Source: Alistipes sp. UBA943 (GTDB lineage: Bacteria > Bacteroidota > Bacteroidia > Bacteroidales > Rikenellaceae). Taken from it: a DNA stretch of 8,823 nt. Both the position numbers and the translations under genes were made by a program. Under the pieces are notes generated by a model. That model worked only from the letters and a program-made list of their open reading frames with translations, did not search any database and was not told where the DNA came from. Of the stretch, positions 6,323-8,823 are shown piece by piece. The stretch covers positions 13,652 to 22,474 of the forward strand of contig DBDB01000031.1 in the NCBI GenBank assembly GCA_002293345.1, written 5' to 3'. How positions within the stretch are numbered: position 1 is the stretch's first letter; the number at the start of each line of letters is the position of its first letter.

Positions 6323-7783
6323 ATGATTAAGGTTGGCGTTACGGGCGGCATAGGGAGTGGTAAATCGACGGTTTGCCGGTTGTTTGCCGAGTTGGGGGTG
6401 CCTGTATACGAGGCCGATCGCGAGGCCAAGCGTCTCATGTCGCAAGATCCCCTGCGCTCCCAAATCGTGACACGGTTCGGGACAATCGACAGCGCGGAAC
6501 TGGCCTCCCGCGTCTTCTCGAATCCCGAGGAATTGGCAGCCCTGAATGCCATGGTGCATCCGGCTGTGATGGCCGATTTTTGTGTTTTTTGTGGGCAATT
6601 TTCACCGCGCCTTGCACCTCGTCAGGGGGAGGTACCTCTTGTACATCCCCCCTCCTCCTCACTGCGTAACGGCAAAACTTGTCCCACAAAATTCCACAAA
6701 AATATCCCATCTTCAGAGCCGAAATATGTGATCATGGAGAGCGCACTGCTATTCTCGGCAGGGTTGGAGCGATATTTCGATGTAACGCTAACGGTGGAAG
6801 CGACTGTGGAGCAGCGTGTCGAGTGGGTGCGGCGACGGGATGGATACGACGAAGCACATATCCGTATGCGTATCGCTGCGCAGGGAGGATTCGAGCGTGC
6901 CGATTTTGTGATACAGAACAACGGATCCGAAGACGATTTACGGCATAAAGTGTCGAAATTCCACACCTACTTCAAACTCTACTCACCGTGTGTGATGGGG
7001 ATCGTGAACGTGACACCCGATTCGTTCTATGCCGGCAGCCGCACTTCGGAACGGCAGGCCATCGAAACACGTGTCAAGGAGATCGTGGCGGAGGGGTGTG
7101 ACGTTATAGACATTGGCGGTTACTCGTCGCGTCCGGGAGCGGATCCCGTGAGTGTCGATGAGGAGTGGCGGCGCGTCGGGCTGGGAATGCAGGTCGCCAC
7201 GGATGTGGCACCCTGCGTTCCTGTGTCGATAGACACATTTCGGAACGAAATAGCCCGACGCGCCGCCACGTTGCGACATGATGTGATCATCAACGACATA
7301 TCGGCGGGTGAGCTTGACCCGAAGATGTATGCCGCTGTGGCAGAGGCGGATGCGATCTACATAGCGATGCACATGAGGGGACGTCCCGAGACGATGCAGC
7401 AACACACGCAGTATGATGATGGTGGTGTGACGACCGAAGTGGAACGGTATTTCGAAGAGAAAATCGCGCAACTCCATGCCCATGGGATCGACAAGATCGT
7501 GACGGATCCGGGATTCGGGTTCGCAAAAACATTGATACAGAATTACGAGTTGCTGCACGGGTTGCACCGACTGAAACGATTCAGGATGCCGATACTGAGT
7601 GGTGTGTCGCGTAAGTCGATGATATACAATCTATTGGGTGTCACGCCTGCCGAATCTCTTCCGGGAACGATAGCCCTCGGATGGGAGAGTTTGCGTCAGG
7701 GTGCCACGATACTTCGGGTGCATGATGTGCGGGAGGCCGTCGATACCGTAAAGATTTTTGAGTGCTATGAAAAATGCAGATAA
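6323..7783 (+). CDS. coaE-folP: Dephospho-CoA kinase fused to dihydropteroate synthase
   Basis: One open frame of 486 residues. Residues 1 to about 217 are dephospho-CoA kinase, the last step of CoA synthesis: P-loop GGIGSGKS (8-15), YEADREAKRLM (29-39), ALNAMVHPAVMADF (73-86), YVIMESALLF (135-144), RRRDGYDEAHIRMRIAAQ (170-187) and ADFVIQNNGS (193-202). Residues about 87-129 are foreign to the family and come from a palindromic DNA element. Two further stretches look shorter than usual, after FG at 52-53 and after Gln187. Residues about 218-486 are dihydropteroate synthase, which joins pABA to the pterin in folate synthesis: MGIVNVTPDSF (225-235), DIGGYSSRPGAD (263-274), VSIDTF (301-306), INDISAG (323-329), MHMRGRPETM (349-358), TDPGFGFAKT (394-403), GVSRKS (427-432) and RVHDV (465-469). 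No stop or convincing restart separates the domains, and FolP seems to lack its first short strand. Whether CoaE is still active is uncertain. Confidence 0.88.
   Translation: MIKVGVTGGIGSGKSTVCRLFAELGVPVYEADREAKRLMSQDPLRSQIVTRFGTIDSAELASRVFSNPEELAALNAMVHPAVMADFCVFCGQFSPRLAPRQGEVPLVHPPSSSLRNGKTCPTKFHKNIPSSEPKYVIMESALLFSAGLERYFDVTLTVEATVEQRVEWVRRRDGYDEAHIRMRIAAQGGFERADFVIQNNGSEDDLRHKVSKFHTYFKLYSPCVMGIVNVTPDSFYAGSRTSERQAIETRVKEIVAEGCDVIDIGGYSSRPGADPVSVDEEWRRVGLGMQVATDVAPCVPVSIDTFRNEIARRAATLRHDVIINDISAGELDPKMYAAVAEADAIYIAMHMRGRPETMQQHTQYDDGGVTTEVERYFEEKIAQLHAHGIDKIVTDPGFGFAKTLIQNYELLHGLHRLKRFRMPILSGVSRKSMIYNLLGVTPAESLPGTIALGWESLRQGATILRVHDVREAVDTVKIFECYEKCR
6576..6703 (+). repeat. Palindromic repeat, copy 3, in frame inside coaE
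   Basis: A 128-bp imperfect palindrome. The left arm runs ATTTTTGTG, T6, GTGGG, CAA, TTTT; the right arm is its near-complement, from GCAAAAC and TTGTCCCACAAAA to CACAAAAAT at 6703. The centre holds GTAC (6632-6635), 5 nt, GTAC (6641-6644) and a C-rich tract ending CTCCTCCTC, the same plan as copies 1 and 2; a run of G's (6625-6629) faces a run of C's (6647-6652). The stretch 6577-6702 is 126 bp, exactly 42 codons, and carries no stop in the coaE frame. No target-site duplication is obvious. It encodes the non-family residues within about 86-128 of the CoaE domain. Confidence 0.78.
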
Positions 7784-8435
7784 AATAATCAGGGCCGAAC
7801 ACCTCAGTAAACGCTATGACGAGTTGCAGGTACTGCGAGACGTTTCGTTGGAGGTGTCGCGAGGAGAGATCGTCGCCATCACGGGTGCCAGCGGTGCCGG
7901 GAAAACCACACTCCTCCAAGTCATCGGTACGTTGCTGCGTCCAGATACCGGCACGTTGGAGATCAATGGCAAGTGTCCGGACCTGCTCAACGACAAAGCT
8001 CTGTCGCGATTCCGTAACGAGGAGATTGGATTCGTGTTTCAGTTTCACCATCTTCTGCCCGAATTCACCGCACTCGAAAACGTGTGCATACCCGGATTCG
8101 TCGGACATCGACCCAAATCCGAAGTGGAACGTCGCGCGAAGGAACTGCTTGATATCGTGGGACTTACGTTGCGCATGAATCACAAGCCGTCGCAACTATC
8201 CGGAGGGGAACAGCAACGTGTCGCCATTGCACGTGCACTTGTCAATGCACCCGGCGTGTTGCTTGCCGACGAGCCATCCGGGAATCTCGATACCGCTAAC
8301 AAAGAGGAGGTGCATCGCCTCTTTTTCGACCTGCGCGAACGTTTGGGACAGACCGTGGTACTCGTGACACATGACGAAGAGCTTGCCAAACATGCCGATC
8401 GACACCTCTCGATGCGCGATGGCCGGTTTGTGTGA
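7767..8435 (+). CDS. lolD: ABC transporter ATP-binding protein, LolD family
   Basis: 222 residues with every ATPase motif: Walker A GASGAGKTT (40-48), Q-loop Gln92 in FVFQFHHLLPEFTALENV, signature LSGGEQQRVAIARAL (144-158), Walker B VLLADEPSGNLD (164-175) and switch His202 (VTHDE). FQFHHLLPEFTALENV and DEPSGNLD are typical of the LolD/MacB/FtsE group, and the small size with no membrane part fits LolD. LolD drives LolCE in releasing lipoproteins from the inner membrane; no LolC/E-type permease is in the window, so a related MacB-type exporter remains possible. I chose the ATG at 7767 over a TTG 9 nt upstream. It overlaps the end of folP by 17 nt in another frame, which suggests translational coupling in one operon. 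No strong ribosome-binding site is visible. Confidence 0.88.
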   Translation: MKNADKIIRAEHLSKRYDELQVLRDVSLEVSRGEIVAITGASGAGKTTLLQVIGTLLRPDTGTLEINGKCPDLLNDKALSRFRNEEIGFVFQFHHLLPEFTALENVCIPGFVGHRPKSEVERRAKELLDIVGLTLRMNHKPSQLSGGEQQRVAIARALVNAPGVLLADEPSGNLDTANKEEVHRLFFDLRERLGQTVVLVTHDEELAKHADRHLSMRDGRFV

Positions 8436-8437
8436 GG

Positions 8438-8505
8438 CGTGGCGCGCGCCACGGCCCATAGGGCCGATGAAGTGGGCACCACTTCATAATGGCTCGCGGA
8501 GCGAG
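8438..8505 (+). repeat. Cluster of four adjacent perfect palindromes after lolD
   Basis: Back to back, beginning 2 nt after the lolD stop: CGTGGCGCGCGCCACG (8438-8453, perfect 16-bp palindrome); GGCCC-ATA-GGGCC (8453-8465); ATGAAGTGG-GCA-CCACTTCAT (8467-8487); CTCGC-GGA-GCGAG (8493-8505). Three have 3-nt loops. A GC-only run (8510-8519) similar to the first palindrome follows. The first could act as a transcription barrier but has no T-tract. Confidence 0.75.
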
Positions 8506-8564
8506 ACATGCGCGCGCCCGGTGACGACGCTACCTCCCCGCGCTATTTTTTGTTCTTTTAAACC

Positions 8565-8778
8565 GTCGCTTTTTAGTGAAAAGCGACACCAAAAACTTTT
8601 CTGGATACTTCGTATCCCTCCTTTTGCGCTCCCCAAATCTCAAATTCTTTCAGAATTTTTGTGTTCAAAAACGTGCAGTCTGCTTTACAAGTAAACTTGT
8701 AGCAGCCTTCTCGTTTTCAGCCACGACCCTTTCAGGGTCTGCGATTTTTGGTCGCGCGGACAAACCGCGCGAAGCGCG
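8565..8778 (+). repeat. Second run of short perfect palindromes, several with TTC loops
   Basis: In order: GTCGCTTTT/AAAAGCGAC (8565-8587, 5-nt loop); GGATAC-TTC-GTATCC (8603-8617); AAATTCT-TTC-AGAATTT (8642-8658); CTGC and TACAAGT against ACTTGTA and GCAG (8680-8705, 2-nt bulge); GACCCT-TTC-AGGGTC (8725-8739); CGCGCGG/CCGCGCG (8753-8771), overlapping CGCGC-GAA-GCGCG (8766-8778). The stretch from 8436 to the window end holds no gene I can support; short open frames crossing it have no family resemblance and run through these palindromes. Confidence 0.72.
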
Positions 8779-8785
8779 CTAAAAC

Positions 8786-8823
8786 GGGTTGGCGAGTGGG
8801 AGTGTTATGAGTCTCGCCAACCC
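8786..8823 (+). repeat. Perfect 11-bp inverted repeat at the window edge
   Basis: GGGTTGGCGAG (8786-8796) and CTCGCCAACCC (8813-8823) are exact complements around a 16-nt loop. The right arm ends at the last base of the window, so the repeat may be longer. It could be a terminator without a T-tract, or an element end; the sequence shown cannot decide. Confidence 0.65.

Noticed and set aside
8371..8782. Small plus-strand open frames of 68 and 107 codons running past the end of lolD
   Set aside because: One overlaps lolD in another frame and both run through the palindrome run; composition is unlike the neighbours and no domain is recognisable.
8436..8823. CRISPR array or integron attC array after lolD
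   Set aside because: The palindromes are not repeated copies, have no regular spacers, and no cas or integrase gene is visible.

Overview
The window looks like a chromosomal segment from a moderately GC-rich member of the Bacteroidota, probably order Bacteroidales. The main reasons are a fused SecDF protein, a KorA subunit with the gamma-type domain fused in front, and two promoters that fit the Bacteroidota pattern (TTTG, about 20 nt, TAnnTTTG). Most starts also lack a strong Shine-Dalgarno sequence. The family (Rikenellaceae or another) cannot be fixed from this sequence alone.

Layout: the left part is on the minus strand and carries korA followed by the first 131 codons of korB, the two subunits of a 2-oxoacid (probably 2-oxoglutarate):ferredoxin oxidoreductase. 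A divergent intergenic region of about 370 bp follows. It holds a korA promoter, a GC-rich block that folds into a long rod when read on the minus strand (candidate structured RNA), and a secDF promoter. The rest is on the plus strand: secDF, a short YbbR-like membrane-anchored protein, one open frame joining dephospho-CoA kinase (CoaE) to dihydropteroate synthase (FolP), and a LolD-type ABC ATPase whose start overlaps the end of folP. The last 388 bp after lolD hold no credible gene but a dense run of short perfect palindromes.

The genes are housekeeping genes: ferredoxin-linked carbon metabolism, protein export, CoA and folate synthesis, and probably lipoprotein release. The unusual content is palindromic DNA. 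Three imperfect palindromes of about 98-128 bp share a core (CTCGGTCA, then two GTAC words 5 nt apart, then a C-rich CTCCCTC-like tract). One lies after secDF, one exactly fills the ybbR-coaE gap, and one sits in frame inside coaE. A fourth palindrome of about 122 bp, with cloverleaf-like pairing, lies in frame inside secDF at a low-complexity Ala/Asp/Glu segment. Together they suggest a mobile or formerly mobile palindromic repeat family that can enter coding sequence without breaking it, comparable in behaviour to the Rickettsia palindromic elements. All of this comes from reading the sequence by eye; no search or folding program was run.
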